From: JBFMGD01 sp040751775
GTDB taxonomy: Bacteria; Bacillota; Dethiobacteria; DTU022
Direction of reading: 5' to 3'
NCBI GenBank assembly: GCA_040751775.1
Contig: JBFMGD010000001.1
Location: forward strand, 62,001 to 126,000
DNA length: 64,000 nucleotides
Part shown: piece by piece, positions 34,117 through 42,391 of the stretch
Numbering within the stretch: the stretch's first letter is position 1
Layout: every line of letters begins with the position of its first letter
Notes under the pieces: model-generated
Seen by the model: the letters and a program-made list of their open reading frames with translations, nothing else
Database searches by the model: none
Told to the model about the DNA's origin: nothing
Program-made: the position numbers and the translations under genes

Positions 34117-34215
34117 CCATCCTTTTTCCGATACCGTCACCATTCTTTTACCTGGATAAAGGGTGATACAGCGAATCAGGAGCAACATCTGCGCACGTAT
34201 TGTTGGGATAAATTA

Positions 34216-34246
34216 GAAAAAGAAACCGCGCTCAGGCACGGTTCCT
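34216..34246 (-). terminator. Intrinsic terminator downstream of the cupin isomerase
   Basis: On the minus strand GGAACCG pairs with CGGTTTC around TGCCTGAGCG and is followed by TTTTTC. Confidence 0.8.
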
Positions 34247-34278
34247 AAACTGGCAGTGATATTGACCGGCATGACTGA

Positions 34279-35091
34279 TCAGTGAGCAGTCAAATCTCGT
34301 AAATAGTTCTCAAAAGCGGTTGGATATTCTTCCGGAGCGGTCAAAAATTCAAAAGCCCTACTGTTTTCCTGGAAAACGCGGTACAACGGCAACCCGGTAA
34401 TCAGGTTTAATTTGGGTACCTGGGTAACCGGACAACGCTGCAAAGGCGGCACAGATTGGTATTGCTTATTGACAACAAATTCCGGACCTTCTTCCGCTTG
34501 CAATTCATAATAGGCTCCACCGCCCATCTCGCGAAACGGTCCGTATACGGAAGAAAACTCCCGGGCTACCCAATTACTCATGATCAGGACATCATCACCG
34601 GGATTAATCGTTATGTGCCCAAAACCGGGCGGGATTAGGACCTTGTCGCCCGGTTTCGCCGCAATAAGAATTACCGCTTCTAACTGGTTGGGGTTAACCC
34701 CAGAGCGTTGCAACAAATAATGAGCACGGCCGTACAAAACCTCGTAAACCTCGGGATAAGTTAAGCTGGTGCCGGGTTTTTCCGGGTGATAATGCCCGGC
34801 GGTTTTAATATACTCACGGCTCAAGGTGCCCGGGAAAAGCACGGTAATGTCATAACGCAAACTGCTGCTTTCAATAACCGCATCGTCGCGAGAGAACGAG
34901 ACCCCGCGGTACATAAAATATAGTTCTTCCGGTCCCGCCGCTTTACTGTCATAGAGAACGCTGACCATATCTTCTTTCCGGCGTATATCCGGTATTGGGT
35001 CTGTCGTTTCCATACCTTCTCCGAAAAAAAGTTTCTTTACCGCCGGATCCCACTGAACCGGTAGGCCGCTTTGCTTGCTTAAGTCGATCAT
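34279..35091 (-). CDS. Cupin-type glucose-6-phosphate isomerase
   Basis: A 270-residue metal-dependent isomerase of the archaeal-type GPI family, converting glucose-6-phosphate and fructose-6-phosphate. The cupin metal motif is visible as TAGHYHPE (two histidines and the glutamate), with EVLYGRAHYLLQ and PPGFGHITIN completing the second motif. This family is unrelated to the common Pgi enzyme and is best known from Thermococcales. It carries an N-terminal extension of about 80 residues relative to the compact archaeal enzymes. ATG at 35091 follows AAGGAG. It lies behind GAPDH and is followed by a terminator, so the two form a small glycolytic operon. Confidence 0.85.
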   Translation of the reverse strand: MIDLSKQSGLPVQWDPAVKKLFFGEGMETTDPIPDIRRKEDMVSVLYDSKAAGPEELYFMYRGVSFSRDDAVIESSSLRYDITVLFPGTLSREYIKTAGHYHPEKPGTSLTYPEVYEVLYGRAHYLLQRSGVNPNQLEAVILIAAKPGDKVLIPPGFGHITINPGDDVLIMSNWVAREFSSVYGPFREMGGGAYYELQAEEGPEFVVNKQYQSVPPLQRCPVTQVPKLNLITGLPLYRVFQENSRAFEFLTAPEEYPTAFENYLRDLTAH

Positions 35092-35179
35092 CTTATCGAC
35101 TCCTTCCCCGGGTATCCGGGCCGGTTTCCGATACCTAAAATAAATGCAACATCGCGGGCTTTACCATCCGATTCGCGTT

Positions 35180-36172
35180 TTAACCGGCACTGGCAATCAT
35201 TGCCGCCAGGTCTACAACCCGGCAAGAATAAGCCCACTCATTGTCATACCACGCCATGACACGGGCCAGGTTCCCTCCTACAACCATGGTAGAGAGGCCA
35301 TCAACCGTGGAAGAGTAGGGATTGCCGCGATAGTCGGCTGAAACCAGGGGTTCGTCGCTGAAAGCCAGATATTTTGAACCCTGAGCAGCCTTTATAAACG
35401 CTTCGTTGACCGCGGCAGGAGTAGTACTCTGTTCCAAATCAGCCACAAAGTCTACCACCGATACAGTAGCGGTAGGTACGCGAACAGAGAGGCCGTCAAT
35501 TTTACCTTTCAGTTCAGGAATAACCTCGCCCACAGTTTTCGCGGCTCCCGTGGAAGTAGGGATCATTGACAGTGCCGCCGCTCTGGACCGCCGTAAATCA
35601 GGATGCGGCAGATCAAGCAGCTGTTGGTCATTAGTATATGCGTGAGTAGTATTCATCAAGCCCTTTTTAACTCCGAAATTTTTATGGAGTACTTTGACCA
35701 GCGGCGCCAAAGCGTTTGTTGTACAGGAAGCATTGGAGATTATGATATGCTCCGCGGGATTATAGATATTTTCGTTGACACCCAAAACAATTACCGCATC
35801 AGCTTCTCCGGGAGCGGTAATAATAACCCGCTTGGCTCCGGCCTTCAGATGAGACGAAACCGCGTCACGTGTCCGGAAACGACCCGTAGATTCAATGACC
35901 AGGTCCACTCCACTCTCCTTCCAAGGTATTTGAACCGGATCTCTTTCCGAATAAACACTGACCAATTTGCCACCAACTAAAAGTCCTTTTGCCTCAGCCC
36001 TGACCTCTGTAGCCAGTTTCCCGTATACCGAATCGTATTTTAATAGATGGGCCAGGGTGGTGCTGTCCACCAAATCGTTTATGGCGACAACCTCAAATTT
36101 ATCCTGCCCCAGAGAAGCACGCATGGTTAAGCGCCCAATTCGACCAAAACCGTTAATTCCTACTTTCAACAT
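35180..36172 (-). CDS. gap: Glyceraldehyde-3-phosphate dehydrogenase
   Basis: A 330-residue NAD-type GAPDH of glycolysis and gluconeogenesis. The Rossmann start is VGINGFGRIGRL, the coenzyme-specifying aspartate is in INDLVD, and the catalytic cysteine is C150 in SNASCTTN. ATG at 36172 follows GGGAGGG by six bases. The usual partners cggR, pgk and tpi are not here; instead the cupin isomerase follows. The leader of about 155 bases holds an 8-bp inverted repeat. Confidence 0.97.
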   Translation of the reverse strand: MLKVGINGFGRIGRLTMRASLGQDKFEVVAINDLVDSTTLAHLLKYDSVYGKLATEVRAEAKGLLVGGKLVSVYSERDPVQIPWKESGVDLVIESTGRFRTRDAVSSHLKAGAKRVIITAPGEADAVIVLGVNENIYNPAEHIIISNASCTTNALAPLVKVLHKNFGVKKGLMNTTHAYTNDQQLLDLPHPDLRRSRAAALSMIPTSTGAAKTVGEVIPELKGKIDGLSVRVPTATVSVVDFVADLEQSTTPAAVNEAFIKAAQGSKYLAFSDEPLVSADYRGNPYSSTVDGLSTMVVGGNLARVMAWYDNEWAYSCRVVDLAAMIASAG

Positions 36173-36231
36173 GTCAAGCCCTCCCTTAAGATATGGATCA
36201 TTTCCCGTCTGTTGTTATTTTTAGATACTTT

Positions 36232-36260
36232 AAGAATTTTATGCCTGAAGGGAAATTCTT
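36232..36260. promoter_or_regulatory. Inverted repeat in the gap leader, possible operator
   Basis: AAGAATTT at 36232-36239 and AAATTCTT at 36253-36260 form a perfect 8-bp dyad with a 13-base spacer. It lies between the minus-strand promoter and the gap start, so a repressor bound there, or the RNA hairpin, could control gap. Confidence 0.5.
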
Positions 36261-36273
36261 AATTTAAATAAAC

Positions 36274-36303
36274 TTGTTTTGTATTGACGCGCTGTGCTAC
36301 AAT
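36274..36303 (+). promoter_or_regulatory. dapB: Candidate promoter of dapB
   Basis: TTGTTT at 36274-36279 and TACAAT at 36298-36303, 18 bases apart. It would give a leader of about 115 bases before the GTG start. Confidence 0.45.
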
Positions 36304-36333
36304 ATTAACCAAAAATCGCGCCTCCCGGAATTA

Positions 36334-36362
36334 ATAGTATAACATTTCCTTTCCTTCTGCAA
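36334..36362 (-). promoter_or_regulatory. gap: Candidate promoter of gap
   Basis: TTGCAG at 36357-36362 and TACTAT at 36334-36339 on the minus strand, 17 bases apart. Together with the dapB promoter it makes a face-to-face overlapping arrangement. Confidence 0.5.
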
Positions 36363-36425
36363 TATATTTCTGGGATGGGGAATTAGACCTGATATTCACC
36401 AGGGAGCAACGAGGAGGCCCGGCCA

Positions 36426-37223
36426 GTGAACTTAATCAATGTAATCGTAAGCGGTGCCGCCGGAAAAATGGGGCGGGAGATTGTAAAAGCAATCGTACAT
36501 ACTTCCGATCTTAAGTTGGTGGGTGTAGCGGATCTGGTCAACGTTGATCAAGATGCCGGACTGTTGTCCGGTACCAAACCGGTTGGCTTGGCTGTTACAT
36601 CCGATCTTAAACAGCTGCTGGCAAATTCAGGGGCAGCTGTAATGATTGATTTTACATCACCGCTAACAGTAATGGATAATATTTACGCCTCCTTAGAACA
36701 CCGCGTCTCACCCGTAGTGGGCACTACAGGAATCAGCGAAGAAAATCTTACAGAAATCAGGAGATGGACGCGCCTTTACAATACCGGCGCAATTATTGCT
36801 CCTAATTACGCTCTGGGAGCAATACTGATGAATAAAATAGCACAGTTATGCGCCCGGTATATGCATGCCGTGGAAATCATAGAACTGCACCATGATGAAA
36901 AACTGGATGCGCCTTCGGGAACCGCCATTAAAACCGCAAACTTAATCAGCGAAGCAGTCAATACCCTACCCCCGCAATGTGTAACTCTTGAAACAATTCC
37001 CGGTGTTCGCGGTGGCAGAGTAAGCAATATCCCGATACACAGCATTCGCCTGCCCGGTTTGGTCGCCCACCAGGAAGTTCTTTTTGGAGGGGAAGGCCAG
37101 ATTCTGACAATACGTCACGATGCCTTCAGCCGCACTTGCTTTATTCCCGGACTGCTGATGGCCGTTCGTCATGCCCCTTCAAATAAAGAGTTAATTTACG
37201 GCATGGAAAACCTCTTGGAGTAA
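36426..37223 (+). CDS. dapB: 4-hydroxy-tetrahydrodipicolinate reductase
   Basis: Reduces 4-hydroxy-tetrahydrodipicolinate with NAD(P)H in lysine and diaminopimelate synthesis; the pathway also supplies dipicolinate for spores. The nucleotide loop is SGAAGKMG near the N-terminus, and the active-site segment ELHHDEKLDAPSGTA holds the conserved histidines and lysine. The 265-residue length is normal. GTG at 36426 follows AGGAGG by eight bases. It is one of the few plus-strand genes and stands apart from other lysine genes. Confidence 0.96.
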   Translation: MNLINVIVSGAAGKMGREIVKAIVHTSDLKLVGVADLVNVDQDAGLLSGTKPVGLAVTSDLKQLLANSGAAVMIDFTSPLTVMDNIYASLEHRVSPVVGTTGISEENLTEIRRWTRLYNTGAIIAPNYALGAILMNKIAQLCARYMHAVEIIELHHDEKLDAPSGTAIKTANLISEAVNTLPPQCVTLETIPGVRGGRVSNIPIHSIRLPGLVAHQEVLFGGEGQILTIRHDAFSRTCFIPGLLMAVRHAPSNKELIYGMENLLE

Positions 37224-37300
37224 ACCAGGTATAATTTCTCTCCCGTTACCTACAATAAAAGGGCAGGCAGACTAACCCCCGGAAAGGAAATAACTTTTCC

Positions 37301-37747
37301 ATGAACCCATTCCTGTTCGCCCTTTTAATCGCTGCCGTCGCGGGAATTACCATGGCTATACAGGGTTCTCTCAACGCCGTTCTGGGCAGGGTAGTCGGAT
37401 TGCTGGAAGCCACCCTGATCATCCATGTTGTCGGAACGATAGTGGCCCTGACAGCACTGCTTACTATTCGTTTTGGATCCGGAGGACTTTCCCTGTTTAA
37501 AGAAGCACCCTGGTTTACTTATCTCGGTGGAGCGCTGGGGGTGCTGATTGTGATCGGTGTCGCTTTCAGCCTGCCCCGTGCCGGTGTTGCCAACGCCACC
37601 ACCGCGATAATTATCGGTCAGGTCGCAACAGCCATGCTAATCGATCAACTGGGCTTTTTCGGCCTGGAAAAAATACCGATTACATGGTGGAATGCTTTTG
37701 GCCTGGCTCTCCTGGCCGGCGGCGGTTACTGCATGCTCTGCCGGTAA
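37301..37747 (+). CDS. YdcZ-type (DUF606) DMT family transporter
   Basis: A 148-residue membrane protein with four or five hydrophobic segments, a half-size member of the drug/metabolite transporter superfamily. The start FALLIAAVAGITMAIQGSLN and the Gly/Ala-rich helices are typical of DUF606. Members often occur in tandem pairs; here only one copy is present. ATG at 37301 has a weak AAAGGA site. It follows dapB by 77 bases and may be cotranscribed. The substrate is unknown. Confidence 0.85.
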   Translation: MNPFLFALLIAAVAGITMAIQGSLNAVLGRVVGLLEATLIIHVVGTIVALTALLTIRFGSGGLSLFKEAPWFTYLGGALGVLIVIGVAFSLPRAGVANATTAIIIGQVATAMLIDQLGFFGLEKIPITWWNAFGLALLAGGGYCMLCR

Positions 37748-37759
37748 AAAAGTAGCCGG

Positions 37760-38815
37760 TTATTTGAAGTAGATCGGATTGGCATAAATCCAGGGACGAG
37801 GACGTCCCCGGAGGGGACGAAAATAGACTTCAACCCGGTAAACACCCGCAGATGGAGGATTAAAACACATTTGCGGGCCCGGAGCGCGGGCAATCAATCG
37901 CCCTTGATGAATAATCCGCATTAATGAGCGTTCAGTGGGGCACTTAATATCGATAATCATGTCTTTCCTGAATGCAATTTCTTCGCCCATAATCGCGGCC
38001 GGTTCCCGCGAACTGCGGCAGCGAGTGTAACAGGTGAAACCCGCTCCGGGGAAAAGCTGGTCAAAAGAGATAAAACAGTTTCCACCTGCCAAGGCTGTAT
38101 AAATCTGATGTTTGGCCTCCCTAAAATTCAAGCTTAAGGGTTTCCGCAGGCAGATATACGTATTAATGGCGCGAAAGAGGAATAGATAGGGGAAAATTTC
38201 AGTTGCAACGAAGCCGAACCGTTGCCGGATCGCGTGCGCGTCAGTGCCGCCGATACCCACCACCCGTTGGCCGCTGCCGGTATAACAATCCCAGATTCTC
38301 AGTGCTTCAACCGGAGGCCCGTCCAATGCCGCTTTACGGTTGAACAGAAACCAGTAAAGTGTTCTTAAAAGCGAAGTGGCGCGGCCGCGCCAGTGTGAAG
38401 AATAATTCCAGATTTCCATTCCGGTAAAGCGATAGACAGGCCAATCGGTCCAGGGATAAGCTTTACCATGCTGAATTAACGGTGACCCTTGCTCGAACGG
38501 GTGCGCAATAAAACCGAGCGCGCCTTTAGCTTGAACCCGGTCGATCATCTCCTGCGGATACTCTTCATTACCCGGGATCATTTCAGGCAAACCAAGCGCC
38601 AGGTAATGATTGCGGTTACGGTTTAGCTCTACGCCGACCAGCACCGCCACACCACTGCTGTAACCTTCTTCCGGAAGAGCGGCCAAGGTTTCATGATCGG
38701 TTATAACCACATATTTTAAGCCCGTAGCAGCAGCCGCAGCGGCCACTTCACTGACGGTGCCACTGCCGTCTGAACAGCGTGAGTGAATGTGAATATTGCC
38801 GGGATAAGTAAACAT
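37760..38815 (-). CDS. PHP domain metal-dependent phosphoesterase
   Basis: A 351-residue protein with the four PHP metal motifs: NIHIHSRCSDG at the N-terminus, ITDHET (about 40-45), IAHPFE (about 103-108) and GTDAHA (about 190-195). The family hydrolyses phosphate esters, as in histidinol phosphatase, but no substrate can be assigned. The C-terminal 100 residues resemble a beta-rich accessory domain. ATG at 38815 is five bases after the mbl stop, so it is cotranscribed with mbl. It converges with the YdcZ gene and no terminator is seen between them. Confidence 0.88.
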   Translation of the reverse strand: MFTYPGNIHIHSRCSDGSGTVSEVAAAAAATGLKYVVITDHETLAALPEEGYSSGVAVLVGVELNRNRNHYLALGLPEMIPGNEEYPQEMIDRVQAKGALGFIAHPFEQGSPLIQHGKAYPWTDWPVYRFTGMEIWNYSSHWRGRATSLLRTLYWFLFNRKAALDGPPVEALRIWDCYTGSGQRVVGIGGTDAHAIRQRFGFVATEIFPYLFLFRAINTYICLRKPLSLNFREAKHQIYTALAGGNCFISFDQLFPGAGFTCYTRCRSSREPAAIMGEEIAFRKDMIIDIKCPTERSLMRIIHQGRLIARAPGPQMCFNPPSAGVYRVEVYFRPLRGRPRPWIYANPIYFK

Positions 38816-38820
38816 GGAGA

Positions 38821-39849
38821 TTAAAACGAAGAGGCAATTTTACGACTTGAAATTAAAGTATCGGAAAGTTGGTTCATATTCTCCAACACCTTGGCGGTGC
38901 CTTTAACCACGCAGGTGATCGGATCCTCGGCCAGATAAAACGGAACCCCGGTTTCCTGTGTTAAGAAGCGCGTAAAACCATCAAGCAAAGCCCCGCCGCC
39001 TGTCAACACGATGCCCTTTTCAATAATATCCCCGGCCAACTCCGGCGGTGTTTTCTCCAAAACCTGCTTGATCCCCTGCAGTATAGCCCAAAGCGGTTCT
39101 TCCAGGGCCAGCACTACCTGTTGGGTGGTGATGGAAAGCGACCGGGGCAACCCGGAGACAAGATCGCGCCCCCGCACATCTGACTGCAAATAACGGCTGC
39201 CGGGATGCGCTGATCCGATCGCAATTTTCAGCGATTCGGCTGTGCGTTCGCCGACCAGGACATTGTATTCTTTTTTAACAAAACGCGTGATCGCTTCGTC
39301 AAACTTGTCCCCGCCTACCCGAACGCTGGCGCTCTCAACCACTTCGCCCATAGAGAGGACTGCAATATCGCTCGTGCCGCCGCCGATATCGACAACCATA
39401 TTCCCGCTGGGCTCAAATATATCCAATCCCGCCCCGATAGCGGCGGCACGCGGTTCCTCAATGAGGTATGTTTCCCGGGCACCGGTGCGGCCGACCGCTT
39501 CAATAACCGCTTTCTGTTCCACGGAAGTTGTTCCAGCAGGTACACAAACGACCACCCGCGGGCGGATTAAACGTCTTTTCTGCCCGGCCATGGCGATGTA
39601 ATGTTTCAGCATAATTTCTGTAATATCGAAGTCGGCGATAACTCCTTCTCTTAAAGGGCGTACCGCCACAATATTGCCCGGGGTTCGGCCCAGCATTCGT
39701 TGAGCTTCAACGCCAACGGCCAGTACTTTCTGAGTTTGCTGCTCAATGGCCACCACTGATGGTTCATTCAGGACAATCCCTCTGCCCCGAATATAAACCA
39801 GAATGCTGGCAGTCCCCAAATCAATACCGATATCAGACGACAAAGCCAC
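38821..39849 (-). CDS. mbl: MreB family actin-like cell-shape protein (Mbl)
   Basis: A 342-residue bacterial actin that guides lateral wall synthesis. Actin-fold motifs are GIDLGTASILVYI (phosphate 1), VVDIGGGTSDIAVL (phosphate 2) and VLTGGGALLDG (adenosine). The frame is open to 39927, but GGAGG sits seven bases before GTG at 39849, where MreB proteins normally begin. Position directly after spoIIID matches B. subtilis mbl, so I use that name; by sequence alone MreB, Mbl and MreBH are hard to separate. Confidence 0.93.
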   Translation of the reverse strand: MALSSDIGIDLGTASILVYIRGRGIVLNEPSVVAIEQQTQKVLAVGVEAQRMLGRTPGNIVAVRPLREGVIADFDITEIMLKHYIAMAGQKRRLIRPRVVVCVPAGTTSVEQKAVIEAVGRTGARETYLIEEPRAAAIGAGLDIFEPSGNMVVDIGGGTSDIAVLSMGEVVESASVRVGGDKFDEAITRFVKKEYNVLVGERTAESLKIAIGSAHPGSRYLQSDVRGRDLVSGLPRSLSITTQQVVLALEEPLWAILQGIKQVLEKTPPELAGDIIEKGIVLTGGGALLDGFTRFLTQETGVPFYLAEDPITCVVKGTAKVLENMNQLSDTLISSRKIASSF

Positions 39850-39999
39850 AGCCCATCCTCCCCCGGTTGTCCTTAACGGCTGCCGGGCATTGAGCAGACG
39901 TTTTTCGGTAAATAGAGAATTCAACATCTTTTAGATATTTCCTTTATTTGAATTAAAGTTATTTAAAAACAAATATGCGGAGCAACTACCAAATACTGG

Positions 40000-40263
40000 C
40001 TATTTCACCTTCTGCTTCAGGTGGAGGTATTTACGGCGAGTGGCTTCACCGCCCCGCAAGTGGCGTTCAGCTTTGTTTCTTTCCAGAATACGTTTAACCT
40101 GACGGGCCAGGTGCCGGTTTATTTCGGGCAACCTCTCGGTTACATCTTTATGTACCGTACTTTTACTGACTCCAAAATTACGGGCAACCTGTCGCACGGT
40201 CGCCCTAGTTTCCAGGATATAGTTGCTGATCTCAATTACCCTCTGGTGAATATAGTCGTGCAC
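40000..40263 (-). CDS. spoIIID: Sporulation transcription factor SpoIIID
   Basis: An 87-residue mother-cell regulator that switches gene expression between the sigmaE and sigmaK programmes. It aligns well by eye with B. subtilis SpoIIID: HDYIHQRV at the start, helix-turn-helix ARNFGVSKSTVHKDVTERLP, and RHLRGGEATRRKY towards the end. GTG at 40263 follows GGGGG by seven bases and matches the known start; the ATG at 40293 is rejected. It precedes mbl by 150 bases. Confidence 0.96.
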   Translation of the reverse strand: MHDYIHQRVIEISNYILETRATVRQVARNFGVSKSTVHKDVTERLPEINRHLARQVKRILERNKAERHLRGGEATRRKYLHLKQKVK

Positions 40264-40357
40264 CGCAGGGCCCCCTTTTTCTTCAGCTTCCATAAATTAT
40301 ATGAGGGGGCTGTTTAAAAAATGACTTGTTCCGGAGGGTTATCCGTCCAGACGCGGT

Positions 40358-41170
40358 TTAAGGAAGATGGCTCTCAGGGTCTATCGCTTTACCGCCTTCA
40401 CTTAATTCCAGGTAGAGGTAGTCAGGCTCGGCAGCAAAGCCTGGTCCGACGGTACCGATTACAGTACCCTGTGTGACCAAATCACCTGCTTTAACCACAA
40501 CCTTTCCCAACGCGCCATAATATGAAACGCGATCTTGATCATGCCGGATTGTTACTGAAAGACCGTGCGGCTTGTCTTTTTCTCCGGTTTTCAGTACAGT
40601 ACCGTCCCACATGGCTACAACATTCGAACCGCTCACTGCCCTGATTGCAATGCCCTTGGAAAAGTAATAAAGCGGACTGCCCAAACCCTCGTCTTTAACC
40701 ATTTGGTTAAAGCTATAAAAAAGCGCACCGCGTACCGGCCAGATCGCCTGAATATAAACCGGCTCTGCATTTGCTTCCTCCGACTCTTCTGCAACTACTG
40801 CAGGGTCTTCATTCACTTCCGGAATCTCTTCTGCCGAGTTATCTGCAGGTTCTTCGGATGCTTGGTAGGTAGTCCAATCAAATGGGGGATTGTCCATAGA
40901 ATACGGCTCAATCAGGCGTAGCCTTGCAATACTCCATAAAAAGAACCCTCCTGCCAGAAGCACCGTTAATGCGTATACCGACAAAATACGCGCAAGCCGG
41001 GGCATACCCCAAAATCGACTCGTACATTTTTTAATGAGAACGGCAAAGAACGCGGGTATACCCCCGGCTAGTCGTAACAGATGCTGTCCTACCGTCAGCA
41101 GTTTGTTCTTAAATAAACTGAATTTAGACTCTTGAGCATGCTTTTTCCGGGTTTTAGTTTTGCCTGCCAA
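40358..41170 (-). CDS. spoIIQ: SpoIIQ-like degenerate M23 family protein
   Basis: A 270-residue membrane protein with a basic cytoplasmic N-terminus, one membrane span (about residues 60-80), an acidic linker (about 100-140) and an M23-like domain (about 145-268). The catalytic residues are missing: the HxxxD position reads KGIAIRA and the HLHFE position reads YLYLELS, so it should be inactive. This is as in B. subtilis SpoIIQ, the forespore half of the SpoIIQ-SpoIIIAH channel. The place between spoIID and spoIIID supports the call. GTG at 41179 is possible, but GAGGTG lies six bases before TTG at 41170. Confidence 0.82.
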   Translation of the reverse strand: MAGKTKTRKKHAQESKFSLFKNKLLTVGQHLLRLAGGIPAFFAVLIKKCTSRFWGMPRLARILSVYALTVLLAGGFFLWSIARLRLIEPYSMDNPPFDWTTYQASEEPADNSAEEIPEVNEDPAVVAEESEEANAEPVYIQAIWPVRGALFYSFNQMVKDEGLGSPLYYFSKGIAIRAVSGSNVVAMWDGTVLKTGEKDKPHGLSVTIRHDQDRVSYYGALGKVVVKAGDLVTQGTVIGTVGPGFAAEPDYLYLELSEGGKAIDPESHLP

Positions 41171-41269
41171 TGCTATCACCTCACCTGTTATTATAACCAG
41201 TTGAGGTAATTATATGCAGTTGTAACTGCCCAGGAGTCGTAGTAAGAATCCTGAAGTACTATGTATTTT

Positions 41270-42280
41270 TCAGTCAGCCTGTGAAACGGTTGTACCGGGA
41301 TAATAAAGAGATATAATCTGTCGATAGCTCTTACCTTCAGCAGCGGCGCCATCAGCCCCGTATTGACACAGCCCCACCCCATGGCCGTGACCGTGGGTAG
41401 TAAATAGAAAGCCGTCTTCTTGCGCCTCCCAAATAAATGCTGTTGAAGGGAGATCAAGCAGGCGTCGTACTTCCTTCCCTTCTAAAAGAGAGTCACCTAG
41501 TTCCAACAAGCCGACTCTCCCGCCGGGCGTCTCTTCAACTACCTGTGCCGGCAGCTGCTTGATTGCCGCCACCGGAAGGGCCGGTTCCTGCAAAAAGAGA
41601 GTACTCAATTTTGCGTATGGAACCAGGGTATTGCTTTCATAGTAAGGTGAATGGGTGCAATAGGGGCACTGGACACTCACCAGATAGGGAGTCGGCCCAC
41701 CGCTCCAGATCGCTTGTGAACTTTCAGTTTTGCCGCCGCAGGTGGAGTGATAAACCGCTTCAATTAATCTGCCCTGGTATGTAATCACCTCGCCTGCCGT
41801 TTCCAAAACCGCTTGCCTCACTCGTGCCAGGTTTTCATTTTTCATCTCATCCGGCCAGCTCAGAACAGCTTCCTGCGGGTCTATCCAGGCCTGGCAGTGC
41901 GTACTGTCGGAGCAGATATCGGCCGACGCCGCTGATTGCCGGCACCCATCGCCGCCCCATGCACGGCTGCGGCTGAGAGTATAGGTACGGGCCGCTACGG
42001 CCTGGGCCTTAAGGGCCTCCAGACCGAACGACGCAGGCATTTCCGCTATTACCACGCCAACCAGGTACTCTTCCAGATCGATTAGTACCACCTGTTCGAG
42101 GTCGACCCTATAAAACCGGATCGGCGTTTTATCATGATCAGTGTCTTCTGCCGGCTCCGGATCAGGTTCCTGGACCACTCCCGGGCCGGCCAGAGAACGG
42201 CCTAAACTTACTGCTGCCGCAGGCAGGCAAATCACAATTAAGGCGATGGCGATAAACAGCAAGGCGGCGCTTCGGGTCAT
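41270..42280 (-). CDS. spoIID: Stage II sporulation protein D
   Basis: A lytic transglycosylase that thins septal peptidoglycan during engulfment, working with SpoIIM and SpoIIP in the mother cell. The 336 residues have an N-terminal membrane anchor (about 5-27), the SpoIID core VDLEEYLVGVVIAEMP...ALKAQAVAARTYTL with the catalytic glutamate in AEMP, and a C-terminal GHGHGVGLCQYGA motif with zinc-binding histidine and cysteine. ATG at 42280 follows GGAGG. The murA terminator lies upstream, so it has its own promoter; CATATATT about 45 bases upstream resembles a sigmaE -10 but the -35 is not clear. Confidence 0.95.
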   Translation of the reverse strand: MTRSAALLFIAIALIVICLPAAAVSLGRSLAGPGVVQEPDPEPAEDTDHDKTPIRFYRVDLEQVVLIDLEEYLVGVVIAEMPASFGLEALKAQAVAARTYTLSRSRAWGGDGCRQSAASADICSDSTHCQAWIDPQEAVLSWPDEMKNENLARVRQAVLETAGEVITYQGRLIEAVYHSTCGGKTESSQAIWSGGPTPYLVSVQCPYCTHSPYYESNTLVPYAKLSTLFLQEPALPVAAIKQLPAQVVEETPGGRVGLLELGDSLLEGKEVRRLLDLPSTAFIWEAQEDGFLFTTHGHGHGVGLCQYGADGAAAEGKSYRQIISLYYPGTTVSQAD

Positions 42281-42365
42281 GGCTACCTCCCAATCGGGAC
42301 TTCACCACAAATATATGAAACCTGTCCTCCTTTTAGACCTAATAAGAAAACGCCAGATATTTGGG

Positions 42366-42391
42366 TAAAAAAAGAGGGCTTTTCAGCCCCC
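42366..42391 (-). terminator. Intrinsic terminator overlapping the end of murA
   Basis: GGGCTGAAAAGCCC on the minus strand followed by seven T. The stem includes the last codon and stop of murA and separates vegetative murA from sporulation gene spoIID. Confidence 0.85.

Noticed and set aside
34082..34200. SAM or other riboswitch before the HcyBio operon
   Set aside because: The leader after the -10 box is under 30 bases and no S-box core is present upstream.
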